From NCBI GenBank assembly GCA_003868215.1, contig QWDQ01000095.1, positions 1 through 38,196 of the forward strand: 38,196 bases of DNA. The letters are read 5' to 3'. The notes under the pieces were generated by a model. That model was given only the letters and a program-made list of their open reading frames with translations. It made no database searches and was not told the DNA's origin. A program made the position numbers and the translations under genes. This stretch comes from Pseudophaeomoniella oleicola. Its lineage: Eukaryota; Ascomycota; Eurotiomycetes; Phaeomoniellales; Phaeomoniellaceae. The stretch's first letter is position 1; every line of letters starts with the position of its first letter. Below, piece after piece: positions 22,275 to 34,181 of the stretch.

Positions 22275-23535
22275 ATGATGGCATCGTCCCCGGCATCAAC
22301 CATAGCCTCATCTCCCCGTCTAGGTCACTGTAAGTCACTAACTTTCCTTAAATCTTCTATTTCCCTTTGTTCCTCGCTTGATATCATTATACAACACTCC
22401 TTGAGAACATCAAAGCTACATCGACTCGTACAAGAATTTTTGGTCGGAATTTCTGAGACGCTACAACCCCCTCCTTGGTGCGCTTATCAGTCTTAGCGAT
22501 CTATTCAAGTCTGTACATCCTTCCCATCTTGTTCATAAATCTCAGCCAAGACCTTGCGCCGGCTGTGCCGATCATCGTTGTGATTTCGGGTTGAAACTGA
22601 CTGAAAGTCCTGCAGATCTTTCCGCTTCGTCCTCCGCGACTCGATCGACCCCAAATCGCATACATAGTACGGTTGGGCGCCGCTCCCCCACGGGAAATTG
22701 GTCGGATACATTAAACACGAGAGAGTACACCACACAAACATCTCCCAAGCGGGCAAAGCACATTCCTGCGCCAATACCGATTCCCACACCCCGACGTGAT
22801 CCAAACAGAATAATCGAACCGGTATCAGGACGAGGACACAGAAAGAGACATCTATTCCCCTGTCGCAATCCCTCGCCATTGCGAATTCCTGGCTTATCTG
22901 ATGACATCGACCTTCATATCTCTCTGTCATCTCTGAAACATATGAATATTGGCGGCATGCGCGGCGACAGAGGCGCTACATATTACACCCCTACATCTCC
23001 TCTCTCACCCACCATGACTCCTTCAGCTCGACCAATCTCACCCCAGCCTGCACATTCTCGCAGCAAGCACTCGTCTCAGAACTCCAGATCTATGAGGATC
23101 GGAAATCTACCCCGATACCACCCTGCTGTCTACCAGTCACAGAATCAGACTCCTGATGTAACTTCCAACCCGAGACCAACCAATTCACCATTCCTCGGTG
23201 CTTCGGCAGCTCAAGCGCGCTTGGCCGTCGACTCGCCAAGGTTGATGCGACAATATCAACGAGAACTGTTGGCGAGAGCAGACATTTCGTCACGACTTGC
23301 GGCTTCGCCATTCAGCTCAAAGCCACACGCCCCTCGTATTGACCCCGCTAGCAGCCCGGGTCCAGTCACACCGCTTGCTCTTGAAGATGGTGGTGATTAC
23401 TTCATGGTAGCCGGTGGAGGCTCAGGCCCAGCAGAGTCACCTGGCTCAAGGAATGAAGGTTCACTCAAGGATGCAGGTGACAAAGCCAACACTCCGAAGT
23501 CCAGCGGCATGAAGAAGCAATCTCCGCGACGATGA
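22275..23535 (+). CDS. conserved fungal protein of unknown function, Ser/Pro-rich
   Basis: Join 22275..22329 and 22616..23535 gives 324 residues. The large exon has no in-frame ATG at its start, and the phase fits a short first exon beginning MMASSPASTIASSPRLGH with donor GTAAGT and acceptor CTGCAG after a CTGAC branch point (286-base intron). The protein is rich in Ser, Pro and Arg and mostly disordered. Short islands look conserved: MRIGNLPRYHPAVYQ (about 174-188), SPRLMRQYQRELLARA (about 219-234) and SPGPVTPLALEDGGDYFMVAG near the end. Such islands resemble a family found across filamentous ascomycetes with no assigned role. It is convergent with the next gene. The first exon is less certain than the second. 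Confidence 0.65.
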
Positions 23536-24760
23536 TGAAAATTCATCTCATTCGAACCTTCACCCTTGGATTCCAAGTCGCTTCAATCAAAAGTCCAACC
23601 TTCCACTTAATCGTTTGCGTTTCAGCACAGTATCATTGCAGTCCGAGCCTTACAATTCCACTGTTCAATGTGTCGTCGTTCAGGCAACACGACCATTCGC
23701 TACCCAAGTTTCAATTCTTCAATTCGACATGTTATTCACCTCTATTATCCAAGACCTTGAAGTCAATTTGTTCTCCTTTGTTTTAGTGTCATGAGATCGC
23801 ATGAAAAATGGTGTTTTGGTCGATTTTCTGCTCTGTTACTATTACCCCTGGGAGTCTAGATTGGGATAGCCTTTCATGGCAACTTAGCTGGAGATGTCTC
23901 TCCCAATGTGCATTGATGGAGGAAGTGAAAGAAGGGGCATTGCTATTGAATAAAATGCATACAGAAGGTCTGGCGCTGGCCTATCATTCTCTATCTGCAT
24001 GGAGCGTGGACCGTGGAGCATGGAGCCCATGGAGGAAGAAAGTGTTGCAGAATATGGCATGATACAGCACAGTTAAAGCTGAGAGAGAAAGATAGAACCG
24101 CTGCTTCTTCAAGACAAGAGGTAAAAACCTAAAAGACCAAAAAGGCATTTTCATAGCTCATATATGTTCGAGTATCATATTCCCAAGACATGTGGAATGT
24201 AATTATTTCTTGTCTCTTCACGAGCTGTTTAATTTTTCACGCCATCCATAAAATAGAGAATCTAGGAAGTGTGTATGTGTGTGTGTGAGAGAGAAAGAGA
24301 GAGAGAGAGAGAGAGATGGACCTATCAGCACAGTCAGTCAGTCAGTCAGTCAGTCAGTGCCTTGATATATTTTTTTGTATGTACTCGTACTCGTACTGTA
24401 GTAGTTAAGTTACACATTTGCATTGCCATTAACTTACATTGTTGATGAGATGAGATGTTTAGTATAATTAATTAATTAAATCAATATACTGCACTGCCAA
24501 ATTTCGATCCATTCATCCATCCATCCATTCATTCATTCATTCGAATATATATATGTAGAGGTTATGTACTAATAATTGTATTTATGTCTCTCTCATAGTG
24601 CTTGATTAAACATCATCAATTAACCATAAATAAAGAACCCATGCTTGCTTGCTTGCTCGCTTGCTCGCTTTGCTTTGTGATTCATACGAGAAATAAGAAA
24701 ATAATGTAAAAAAGTTGCTTGCCATGGGGTTTCCCCTGGTACTTCGATACATACTACGAA
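23536..24760. other. convergent 3' spacer, microsatellite-rich
   Basis: These 1.2 kb separate two convergent genes and should contain both 3' ends. The right half is almost continuous simple sequence. No gene is seen; the 84-codon plus frames at 23532 and 23808 have no family features. Confidence 0.55.
24271..24675. repeat. cluster of five or more microsatellites
   Basis: Within 400 bases lie a GT tract (about 24271-24287) running into a GA tract (to 24316), seven CAGT units (24331-24358), TTAA units near 24470, CATC/CATT units (about 24511-24541) and CTTG/CTCG units (about 24643-24675). All are in the spacer between convergent genes. Confidence 0.85.
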
Positions 24761-26703
24761 TTATATCATTCCTTCCATGTGCTGCTGCTGCTGTTGCTGT
24801 TGTTGCGGTTGCGGTTGTCCGAATGCAATACTTTGACTGTCCGAGGGGTTTTCGATCGGGGTTTCGTACACGTCCAGATCTAAAAACCCGTCATCATCGG
24901 TTGTGGTCGCGGTCGTATCGGTATCGATACTGATGTCATCTCTGTATCTTGTATTCGATCGCGTCCGTTGTTGCTGTTGTTGCTGTTGCTGCTGCTGCTT
25001 TTGTCGATATTGCTGGTTCAGTGACGTGGTCGAACCGCCGCCTCCTCCCGCCCCGACGGCGGCAGCAGCCGAGGAGATTCTGCGAACCCTAGAACTACTA
25101 CCGTTCTGCTCATCTGGGCTTGGCGTTGGGTATTGATTGACCTTGAAATGAGCATGGGGCGGTGATCTTTGCTGCAACATCTCTACTTGACTTTCCAGAG
25201 TCTTGTATTGGAGTTCAAGCTTATGGCGGTTTGCTTGTTCGCGTTGGATCAAGATCATCAATTTTTCAATGTGATCAATCGTGGCGTATGGTTGTTGCGC
25301 GGAAGATTGTACTCGAGAATAGGAGGATGATGATGTTATGGCTGACTGAGCGGGTGATGGAGCTCTCGGCTCAACAGACCTTCTGAAAGCTGTTCCTGGT
25401 CGTAAGGTTGTCGCCGCACTGCCTCTGTTGTTCTGATCTGGTGCAGGGGACTCCTTTCCGTTTAGGATACCGGAAGATTGTGGTGTCAATGAAGAAAAGT
25501 GAGAAGTAGGTTGAGGAGAGATATCAGATTTGTACGAGCTTTCCGATAGGAAGCTAGACTGCCGTGAATTTCGGCCTGTTGGTCGTGTGGCCGGAGGCTT
25601 GTCAAGGACGACGGCTCTTCCGACATCGTTCCCGCTCAAGCGGGCCAACGCGACTTCTAAATCCACAATCTTCACTTCCAAAGTCGTCAGACGTTGTTCG
25701 ACCGAGTCTTCGGGATTGTGTCCCATCAAATTGCCAAAATCAAATGTCTGTGATGGCATGACATGCAGTGACCGACCCTCATTGTCAGTCAAGGCTTGCT
25801 CTCGACTGGATTCATAAACCGTGTCCTCTTTACAGCGAGTAGTCGGTCGGCTCGGCGCATATGCTGGCGCGGGTTCTTCGGCGATCGATCTCCGCCAATA
25901 ACTGATTTCATCGTCCCGGTTTCTCGCTGGCTGGGTCATCTCCCGCAATTGTGTAGCGCTACGCGATCGACGCTTTTGTCGACTGTCTGAAACCGATCCA
26001 GGTCCAACAGGATTGCCGCCGCTCAAGGTATTCCGCCTCTTGTGATGGTAACCCAAATCAAACGAGTCCTTTGGCTGACTGAGCGTCCGGAAGTGGCCAT
26101 ACCCGGGACTGCCAAACCCGGGACTAGCAGGTGCATGCGATCCAAGCGCACTGTATCGTGTAGCTTCTTGCACTCGTAGCGGCGACATTCTTCGTGAATG
26201 TGCATTCTGATTCGTCGTGTTTGCTGCGGTAATGAAGGAAAGCGCCTGTTTCAATATGAGCATGCGCTTCAGCACAAGGAGATGAAGAATACACATACCT
26301 CTCGCCTGGAGGGTTCCTCTGCAATACTTGCGATTGTATTTCGTCTCTTGCCACCACCGAAGAGCCTCTTCAAAGTACCTTTCAAGCTGGCCCTTGGTTT
26401 GCTCAACGAAGTCTTTGAAGGCCCTGTCGACAATGATGGTGTTGTATTGAACGAAGATATTCTGGGATCCAGTCCTTGTTGAGTTGCGCTGTTGTCCTGC
26501 ACAGCTGGAGCGTCCGCTCTTTTAGGTCCACTATCGTCCTGCTGTGGAAGTACCAGCGGACCGAATCCATCACCACCTTCTCTTGGGATAGGAATAGGGT
26601 CCGATATCTTGAGCTCCCCACGTTTGAGGGTGACACCGGCAGAGTTGCTTTTCAGTAGCGAACTTGAAGATGACCGAAGCCTCGACTTCGCATTGGGTGA
26701 CAT
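24761..26703 (-). CDS. conserved fungal protein of unknown function, Gln-rich with short coiled coil
   Basis: Complement join 24761..26245 and 26299..26703 gives 629 residues. The ATG at 26703 is followed by a basic, Ser-rich region; a 53-base phase-0 intron (GTATGT donor, CAG acceptor) follows PSRRE. Exon 1 ends with a basic patch (LKGTLKRLFGGGKRR). A heptad-like segment at about 330-345 (QRLTTLEVKIVDLEVALARL) and a second at about 465-500 (HIEKLMILIQREQANRHKLE) look like coiled coils. The C-terminal part has a Gly run and two glutamine tracts. I do not recognise a catalytic domain. Layout and composition suggest a scaffold or regulatory protein, but that is inference. Confidence 0.75.
24781..25002. 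repeat. coding CTG/CAG repeats (two polyglutamine tracts)
   Basis: The plus strand shows CTG/TTG units at 24781-24805 and 24967-25000, which encode glutamine tracts in the minus-strand gene 24761-26703. Interruption by CAA codons (TTG on plus) may limit slippage. Confidence 0.85.
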
Positions 26704-29700
26704 ATCTCCTTTTCTTTATTTCTTCTCTTATGGAAACGACCGCAACGACCGCAAAAGGTCACCAAACGAGTGTAATTGTAATCAACGAATTAATAAGAAA
26801 TGGCGGTCATGGCGACGAGCTTGACAGAGTTGCAACCACACTCTGCCCTACAGCCAATGCATGGACCAGGGGTATTGTCCTTCAGCTGGTAGTAACGTGG
26901 GATCTGCGGATCGCGATCATGGACGCGCATAATTTGCTGGTCGATACTACTAGAAGAATGAAAAATAAAATAAAACAAAAGGGTAGGGAGACGAACGTAT
27001 TGGGAATGAAGATGTTTGAGACGTACCATCTCAACAGATATGTGGTTCCTGGATCATCGGCATGCTGTAACTATATAAAATAGCGAAACGTAGGTAAGTC
27101 GGCATCAAACGAGGGGCTTACTCCGTACAGGAGCACTACAACGTTGTATGATTGCTGCATCCTTGTCAAGTAGAGTAGATTGGTCCACACCGACTGCGTT
27201 CCTGTGACGGTGGAACAGCTGCATTAGGATCCGGATCCTGGTGGACCAGATGAGCTAACGTAGTAGGTTAGAACCGACCCATTGCGACCAGGGGTTGGTT
27301 GGTGGCCGAGATGTGGCCACTGGGTGACCAATCGTGATGGCTGCACGCTCCGGGGAAAAGAGGCATTCACATAAGGCGACCAGCCATGCTCTGTACCCTT
27401 TGAAGACACGAAGAAGGAAAAAGCGGATGATGTGTTGTCAGCTGGGAGCACTTCGGAAATGGAGGGTAGAACAGCAGCAATTCTACTGGACGACACGGGC
27501 TCGTGATGGTTGGCATTAACGCGTCGCTGAACTGGTTGGCAAATGGACTTGGTCTGATAGTAACGTAGTAGAATCGACACCTAACGGAGATGGAGCGAGA
27601 TTCGACAATGGACGGACGCTATTGGTTAATCAGGCAATTCATCGTTCTTCAGCTTTGGTCCTTTCCAGATAAAGGTACGTATCTTCTCGGGATCACACCT
27701 ACCATGACTGTTGTCCATTCCTCTTGACCCTTCGAAGTCAAGTGTCAAGAATCATCAATGATCAATCGCGTTACTAAGTTACCATCCGCCGGAAAGACAG
27801 GCTGCAAAAGGGACGGAAAAGAGGCGCGCGCCTTACTCTTCTCTGAATTTGGTGGATTGTGGCTCGGTGGACCGGGAAGAAGCGTGTTTCATAGCTTCGT
27901 CCAAGCTCCATCAAGTCTTTTAGTGAGTCCATCTCGCCATACTAAGGTAGGTACGGAGACGGAGTGAGGAGGTACGTACTGTAGTACTATGATGGTTACT
28001 CGTGTGTGGTAGCGTGAGGCGTAGATGAGAGGTGTAAGATGTGGACGGACCCCTACTACGCAGGCATTGGTGCATTCGCTGTAACCTCAGCCAATCTGCA
28101 GTGCAATACAGTGGATTCAATGCAGGTACGCAAGCTCAAGCTGATAACAGAAAACAACGTCTCGTCTTCATGAAAGTGGTAGTCTGTCTTGTTTGATCTG
28201 CTGTGAGGGGGAAAGAAAAGATGCTATTGCTGTGTGCCGTCCCTTTCCTCGGCAATCCCGCTGAACTTTCTCCAGCAGATTTCGCTTGTTTTTTTGGTCG
28301 TCGTTTCGGGTGAAAGTCTATCTCGATTCGATTTGACGACATTATCGTCTTACCGAGGTCTTTTATTACTTCGCAAGGTTGATGAGTTATCTAAGAGATC
28401 GCCGAATCCACACGACAACTCATGCCGAAGAGAAGCAGGAGCAGCAGCATCAGCAACCAAGCCAAGCCAAGCCACCAGCGCATTGTTCGCTGTCGCTTAC
28501 ACTTAAGATTGACGTATCACCCTTAATTCCTGTCGCCAGGTCGTTGCCATGTGGTTTTGGGGATGGACCTCCACCATAGTCCAGAAGCAAGGACCACCAC
28601 CGAGGCACAGGGACAGTCCATAGGCTATGTATAGTATACCTCTGGTCTGAGCGTCTCCTGCCATCGCCGGCACCAGGTTTCCTACAGTGTCGAGTGCTAG
28701 AACAGAGTGTTGTAGATAAAAGACGAGAAGGTCGTGTCCAACATGCGTTGACCCTGAATCGATGATCCCTGACCTACACATATCCTACAGAGACCGACCG
28801 CAGCGACATGTCATCCCGGCCGATCTATCTTGCCAAGTCAACCAACAGCAACCCCCTGGACCAGACTCTTCACCGCTACTCTGTAGAAAAGGGTGTAGAC
28901 CTGGGAAGATCCCACTGTCGTTCTCTCAGCTCGAGGAGCCTATCAGTGCATTGTTGGTCGCGAACATTTTCATAATAACGCTTCGTGATCAATGATTGGT
29001 CCAGTTACCCCGACGATCTAGGCTGTGTAAATCAGGGCTGAATCCTAGGAACTTTGGGCGATAAGAGAAGTTGAGGGTGTGGTGTTGTGTAAGAATAGTA
29101 CACACCATGTCCTATGAACAGTAAGATGTTTGCCACGGGAGCTTTGCTTCTATCTCGTGCTCCGCAAGGTGGCTTAGATCGTGTTGTGCATAATACTACG
29201 CAGTACCAAAAAAGCTATGCATCCCCATCGGATGTGATTAGGTTGATCCGAAATCAAAGATAGCGCACATCATGGTATTTGTGTGAGAAATGTAAGTATT
29301 AGTGCAGGCGAGGCAGGTATGTATGGTGTACCCATAGCATGTCTGAAGAGGCGAGATGTAGTGCACCGCAGTCCGTCCGAGCCCTTGTCGCAATAGATGT
29401 CTATCCCTAACCACAAAGGTCGCATGAAAATTTGACCTCATCCGCAACACGATCATCAATAGAAATCCCCTCTTCGTGTATCTTAGCGAAACAATTGGCC
29501 CTTTTCTGTCTCTAGATGATCTGCGTACTATGTAACAGTTTTTCCCTCCCTTTCTCGACAAGTCGAAGATTTCGTCAAGTCCTCATGTTGTACGTACATA
29601 CAGACTAGATGCGTCAAGTTATGAGTGGGCTCGCCTAGAAGCACGATCCCCCTAGAACAAGTCCTTTAGAACCAGACCATCTCGAGTCAAAAAGCTAACG

Positions 29701-30324
29701 ACTTGATCATGAGAACGATCTCTCCGAACCATCCGCTTGCACCAGTTCAGCTAGTATTAGACATCCCGATTGCACAGTGCTATTGGTTCATCTAGGCGGC
29801 ATGCTTTTGCCGCAAAATGCACAAGAGTACACCGATTGGACGATGCCGACTTCAGCCTTGCTGCTGATCCTTCACGAGCGTTCATCAGCCCTTCTTTCAT
29901 CGCAACTTCCGTCGCACAATCCAACAAGTTCCCTTCCCTTACTCCAGCATGTGAAGCCTTGGATTCACATCTCAATGGACCAGGAGACACTTTCGCCACA
30001 TTGCACGTCTTGGATGTACTTCGGCCGAGAAGTAAAAGAAGTCGACAGAACGTTCGTTGTATTAACTCTGATAATACTAAAATATGCTCGGCCATCCGTT
30101 GTCATACTACGTAGTACATGACTAGCATCGCGACAAAGTCTCCGATCGTTTCTGGCAATAGCAGCCCTATTCATACTGGGTTGAAATGCTCAGCCAGCCA
30201 AGTTTGCCGACTGATACCCTTCTCCATCCGAATAAAATGCCACAGCTGCTACATCAGAGCTGGCAAACCCGGCTTCAAGGATAGTCCACGCACGACATGC
30301 GGTCAAAGTCGCTCTTATCAGCCT
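26704..30324. other. 3.6 kb spacer, no gene recognised
   Basis: Only short frames on both strands are found, the longest about 118 codons (27224-27580 minus) and 114 codons (29770-30114 plus), without family features or matching exon partners. TACGTAGTA-like motifs recur (about 27254, 27562, 29194) and the perfect palindrome TACTACGTAGTA is at 30105-30116. I see no transposase, long terminal repeat or tRNA. This is the most likely place in the window for an unseen non-coding RNA or fast-evolving small gene. Confidence 0.45.
30105..30116. repeat. 12-base palindrome TACTACGTAGTA, second copy
   Basis: This is a perfect inverted repeat identical to the one at 16084-16095. A one-mismatch version lies at 29194-29205. 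Confidence 0.7.
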
Positions 30325-31223
30325 TCAGTTGCGAGACTGAGCAAGCTCACCTTGCAAGACACTGGTGGGACCTCCTTTGACCCTCTCCCCCCCGGTGACC
30401 TTCTTCTCTCCCATAGTCACATCATGAAGAGTCTCAGAAGTAATGCTATCACCGGCATGTTTCTGTGCAACAGCGGTAGGTCCGTCCTCTGCTGGATCAC
30501 TAGAGTTGGTGATCTTCTTCTCAGCCTCTGTAACTTTGGCAATGCTTGCAGCATCGATAGCTGCACTAAGGGTACCTGCTGTGGATGCAGCATTGGTAGT
30601 AGTATTGACACTACCGTTGGATTTGCTGGGGCGACGATTGGATGTTGTAGTTCCCTAAATGCTTTAGTCAGGACAATGGGCTGTAGGAGCACAATGCTTT
30701 TCACTTACATTGGCGAGGACAGACTGTGCTGTAGCTGCTGGACCTCCAGCGTGGGTTGGTTCACCGGGGTGCAGTTTTGCTTCGCCCTTTGCAATATCGG
30801 ATACGATGGGACCAGACAATCGTTGACCCTTGTGAGCTTCGGCAGCAGCGGTAGGTCCACCATCAACAGTGTCGGGATTATTAGTCATTTCTTGCTCCTT
30901 GGTGGAAATGGCTGAGATGAATTGATCGTCAATGACAGACTGTCCTAGGTTAGCGGTGGCCCTTCATAATGCGAAGAAAGTCTTACCCTTGCAGCCATGG
31001 ATTGAGCTGTAGCTGCAGGTCCCCCTGCACGAACAGACTGGCCGGGATGGAGTTTGGATTCCGCCTTAGCAATATCGGAGATGAGTTGGCTAGTCAGAAG
31101 TTCATCTTGGTGACTCTCTGCCGTAGCAGTAGGGCCGTTCTTCACGGTCTCTGATTCGTGAGTAAGTTGCTTCTCCTTGTCACTGACAGCGGAGATCACA
31201 CGGGAATCGACTATGGCAGACAT
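30325..31223 (-). CDS. SMP-like (seed maturation protein) repeat protein
   Basis: Complement join 30325..30654, 30709..30939 and 30987..31223 gives 265 residues; both introns (54 and 47 bases) are phase 0. Three homologous units of about 75 residues each occupy one exon. Each unit has two half-motifs: GPTATAE or GPTAVAQ, then ISDIA..E.KL, then GGPAATAQ or GGPTSVLQ. This is the pattern of the SMP family (Pfam PF04927), first known from plant late-embryogenesis proteins and common as small hydrophilic proteins in fungi. Exon 3 has an added Ser/Thr/Asn-rich start (about 157-180) and the best-conserved signature, EKKVTGGERVKGGPTS. The protein has no signal peptide or membrane segment and is likely cytosolic. 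A role in desiccation or spore stress is inferred from the family only. The stop at 30325 follows a natural-looking end, AQSRN. Confidence 0.8.
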
Positions 31224-32968
31224 AGTTCCTGATGGTCAAGAACGAGCTCGGTCTTTGCGTAAGGCTTGGAGAGATTGCTGAAAAAGCTTTCAGTCAGATC
31301 GGTACGCATTGGACACATGCAGGGTAGGGATGGAGATGTGGTACTCTGACTGACCTGTTATGCTTGGATGAAAGTGTTGATTGAGGCCGATTGTGATGAA
31401 CGTGAGATGAAAAGAAAAGAGGAGAACAGGAGAAGAGAAAAGAATATAAGCAGAATCCTGGAGAAGCAAAGGAGGGAAGAACACCCTTCCACCTTCCCTT
31501 GGTCTACTATTGACGTACTTGTCAAACGTGAGGGGCAATTTGTTTTGAGAATATAGAGGACGCTGTAAGATCCGAGGACATGACCATGGTCACCATGCCC
31601 ATGCCGTGAAATCATCCTGTGTCACTGTCGCCAGCCAAATCGCTGTCGTAGCATGTACATGCCATGATGGATTATATCCCTCTGATGTTATGATTGACCC
31701 ATCCTCACCTACCGCTTCATGGATTTAATTGGATTTCTACGTTGCCAGCTAACCTCCGAGAACTCGCCTTTGCAGTTATCGACTGCTCATATGCGGCATC
31801 TCCTCCAGGTTGGCGTAGAGGTCTGGACATATTGCCGTAGAGGTCTAGACATAGGGCCATTTGAAGCCGACAAGGAGGTGATCGACCTACAACTTCGAGT
31901 ACAAACGACATCGATGGCCAAGATAAGGCCAGTACGACCATTGGATGTACCAATGCTTTGAAATGGAATGGAAAGAGACGGGTTGACCCTAGATAGTGAA
32001 GGCGGTGGCACTCTTCGCCGAAGAACATGATTGCGATTGGATAAGGCCTGCTAGAGGGGAAAAGCCGACAACATCGCAGAGCATATGACGGAGAGAGAAG
32101 TCGTAAGGTAGCCCTCCTATTTTCCGCAGAGAACACATACCATTGGCATAATCGGACTTACCAGAAATATCTAGGCGTTATTGATCAGTACGATCGAGAG
32201 ACAGATCGCTCAGCAGATGATGGTGTTGCTAAGTGCATCTCGAGCGCACCATCCGCACGATACTTCGGAACTCCCAGGCCTTGCTGATCGCAGAATTGAG
32301 AGCTGAATGCCTGCTTCATCACATTGCGTCAGCCAAGAGCTAGGCATGAGGTCGAGAAGAATCTCCTTGGTCGAACAGTACTTCGGAAAGCGGCAGTGAA
32401 TTGTCTATGCCACCTCCGTTCAGATTGCTCGTTTACTCGTCGCCGCTCGTCTAGATGACCACGTGACCATCTGGCCGCGTCTTAGGACCCATCGAGCAGA
32501 TGAACAACATCACAAAACGAGTCCACGGCATCATATCTTAGGGCTGTTGTGAATTTTTGATTGCGAATTGTGATATGGTAAGGCAGAGGGTGGGTGTCGA
32601 TAAGAAGCACGAAATTATGTGTGGTCGAACTCTATCTACGTGGCCATCGGAGGCCACCGCCGCTCTAGACAACATCTTTGTGATGGCTCGAATCTTTCTG
32701 AGCTCTTGCCCCAAATAGGATTCTAGTGAAATTTGGTCCCGACCGTCGATCAAAATTTCCTTCCTCAAAATCTCTTGAACTAATGTCGTTCGCTCCGCTC
32801 CGCATGGTAGAAAATGAAATGGCGGCGGGGGGCTCACCGGAGAGGCCCGGGGGTATCTCTTTGCTTATGCATTGAAGAATAGTAGATAAAGAGAGTCCTC
32901 CCGACTCTTTTGGTCAAGGTAGGTGCCATATCAGACACAGGACAAACATTCCAAGACCTCTCTACAAA
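31224..32968. promoter_or_regulatory. divergent spacer between SMP-like and xanthine dioxygenase genes
   Basis: This 1.75 kb spacer carries the promoters of both flanking genes. It has a purine-rich tract at about 31395-31480 and a pair of adjacent 22-base direct repeats at 31810-31853. The minus frame of 139 codons (31717-32136) has no recognisable features. Confidence 0.5.
31810..31853. repeat. tandem pair of 22-base direct repeats
   Basis: Units 31810-31831 and 31832-31853 abut and differ at two positions. Each contains CGTAGAGGTCT followed by GACATA or AGACATA. Confidence 0.75.
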
Positions 32969-34181
32969 ATGAGCGCCACTATGACTGTCACCAAGTCATT
33001 CTCTACACGTCCCATCGTGCCGAAAGAAGGCAGCAGTGTCGACTTTGGTGCTGTTGTAGAGGGTCTAGATGTTGAGAACATCACTGGTATGTAGTCTTCA
33101 ACAATATCAAGCATCTATAGGGACATGATACTGACTGCCCACAGATGAAGAGTTTGCAGAAATTCGGGATCTCCTGTACAAGAATTGCGTCGTCGTCATC
33201 AAGTCAAGGCCGGACGTCTCTGCAAAGTCCCAGTATGAGCTGACACGACGATTTGACCCTGCTTCTCAGGGCTACGGCCACGGGAAAACATTGGATGCAA
33301 AGCGTAGTGTTCTTCATCCTGACCTGAAGACTATTCCGTATCAACCCGAAGTTCAGGTCATCGGCAATGGATTTGTACCCTCATACGAAGGCCTCCAGAA
33401 CATCAAGCTCGTTCATCCACACCACAAAAAGTTCCACAAGGATCATATCCCAGATGAAGACGACTTAGACTTTACTCGCTTCTTCAGATGGCATATTGAT
33501 GCTGCTCTCTACGATCTCAATCCTCCAAGGGTGACAACTCTGCTGGCGGTCAAGGTGCCCAAAGGTCGACGTCAAACACTCCGCTATGATGATGGTACGG
33601 GTGAGGAACTCGACGTCCCGCTTGGTACCACTGCCTTTGTTAGCGGCTACAAGATGTACCAACTCCTCTCCGAGGAGGACAAGGAATTCGTCCGCACTAG
33701 CAAGATCGAGTATGCTCCTCATCCATACATCTGGATGAGCCCTGCAAAGTCACGTTCAACCGGTCTGGGCATGGTCTCCGAAGGTGCTGAGCTCCAGTTG
33801 TCCGAACTCCCATCGATCGACGAATCGAAGATCAAGATTCTCCCCATGTGCTGGAAGAACCCTGTCACAGGCGAATTAGCCGTCCAAATCCACCCATCTG
33901 CCATCCGCCGGATCCACCTCAAAGACGGCACCATCATCGACGACCTGGAAAGAGTCCGTGACATCGTCTACAAGTTACAGCGCCCCGCCATCAGTCCTCA
34001 GCACGTCTACGCACATGACTGGCAGGAAGGCGACCTCGTCCTATTCAACAACCAAGGCGTCCTCCACTCGGTCGTCGGTGCTTTCGCGGAGAATGAGGTC
34101 AGAATCTTTAGGCAATGCAACATGGCTGCGAGCGAGGAACCATTGGGCCCGGATGTAGCTGTGGCTGTTGCAGCTGCTTGA
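32969..34181 (+). CDS. xanA: Fe(II)/alpha-ketoglutarate-dependent xanthine dioxygenase
   Basis: Join 32969..33086 and 33145..34181 gives 384 residues; the 58-base intron (GTATGT donor, CTGAC branch, CACAG acceptor) joins ENITD. The enzyme converts xanthine to uric acid using alpha-ketoglutarate and oxygen, an alternative to xanthine dehydrogenase in purine use, and is cytosolic. Family features are the TauD-like fold, the iron ligands His156 and Asp158 (RWHIDAALYDLNPP) and the distal His347 (GVLHSVVGAF), plus the conserved GYGHGKTLDAKRSVLHPDLK segment. The length fits A. nidulans XanA (about 370). There are no obvious purine-pathway neighbours. All key residues are present, so the gene looks functional. 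Confidence 0.95.

Noticed and set aside
22591-22615. Start of the Ser/Pro-rich protein at 22591
   Set aside because: The codon is TTG and the stretch ends in a CTGCAG acceptor with a CTGAC branch point; a spliced ATG exon at 22275 fits in phase.
24331-24358. Regular short repeats that might suggest a CRISPR-like array
   Set aside because: These are perfect four-base CAGT units without spacers, in a eukaryotic spacer; it is a microsatellite.
27224-27580. 118-codon minus frame
   Set aside because: No family features and no conserved-looking segments were seen; it overlaps other short frames on both strands.
30118-30324. Extension of the SMP-like gene into a fourth exon by splicing at CAAG/GTGAGC
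   Set aside because: The donor is possible, but reading through gives a natural family-like end and stop at 30325, and no further SMP unit is visible downstream.
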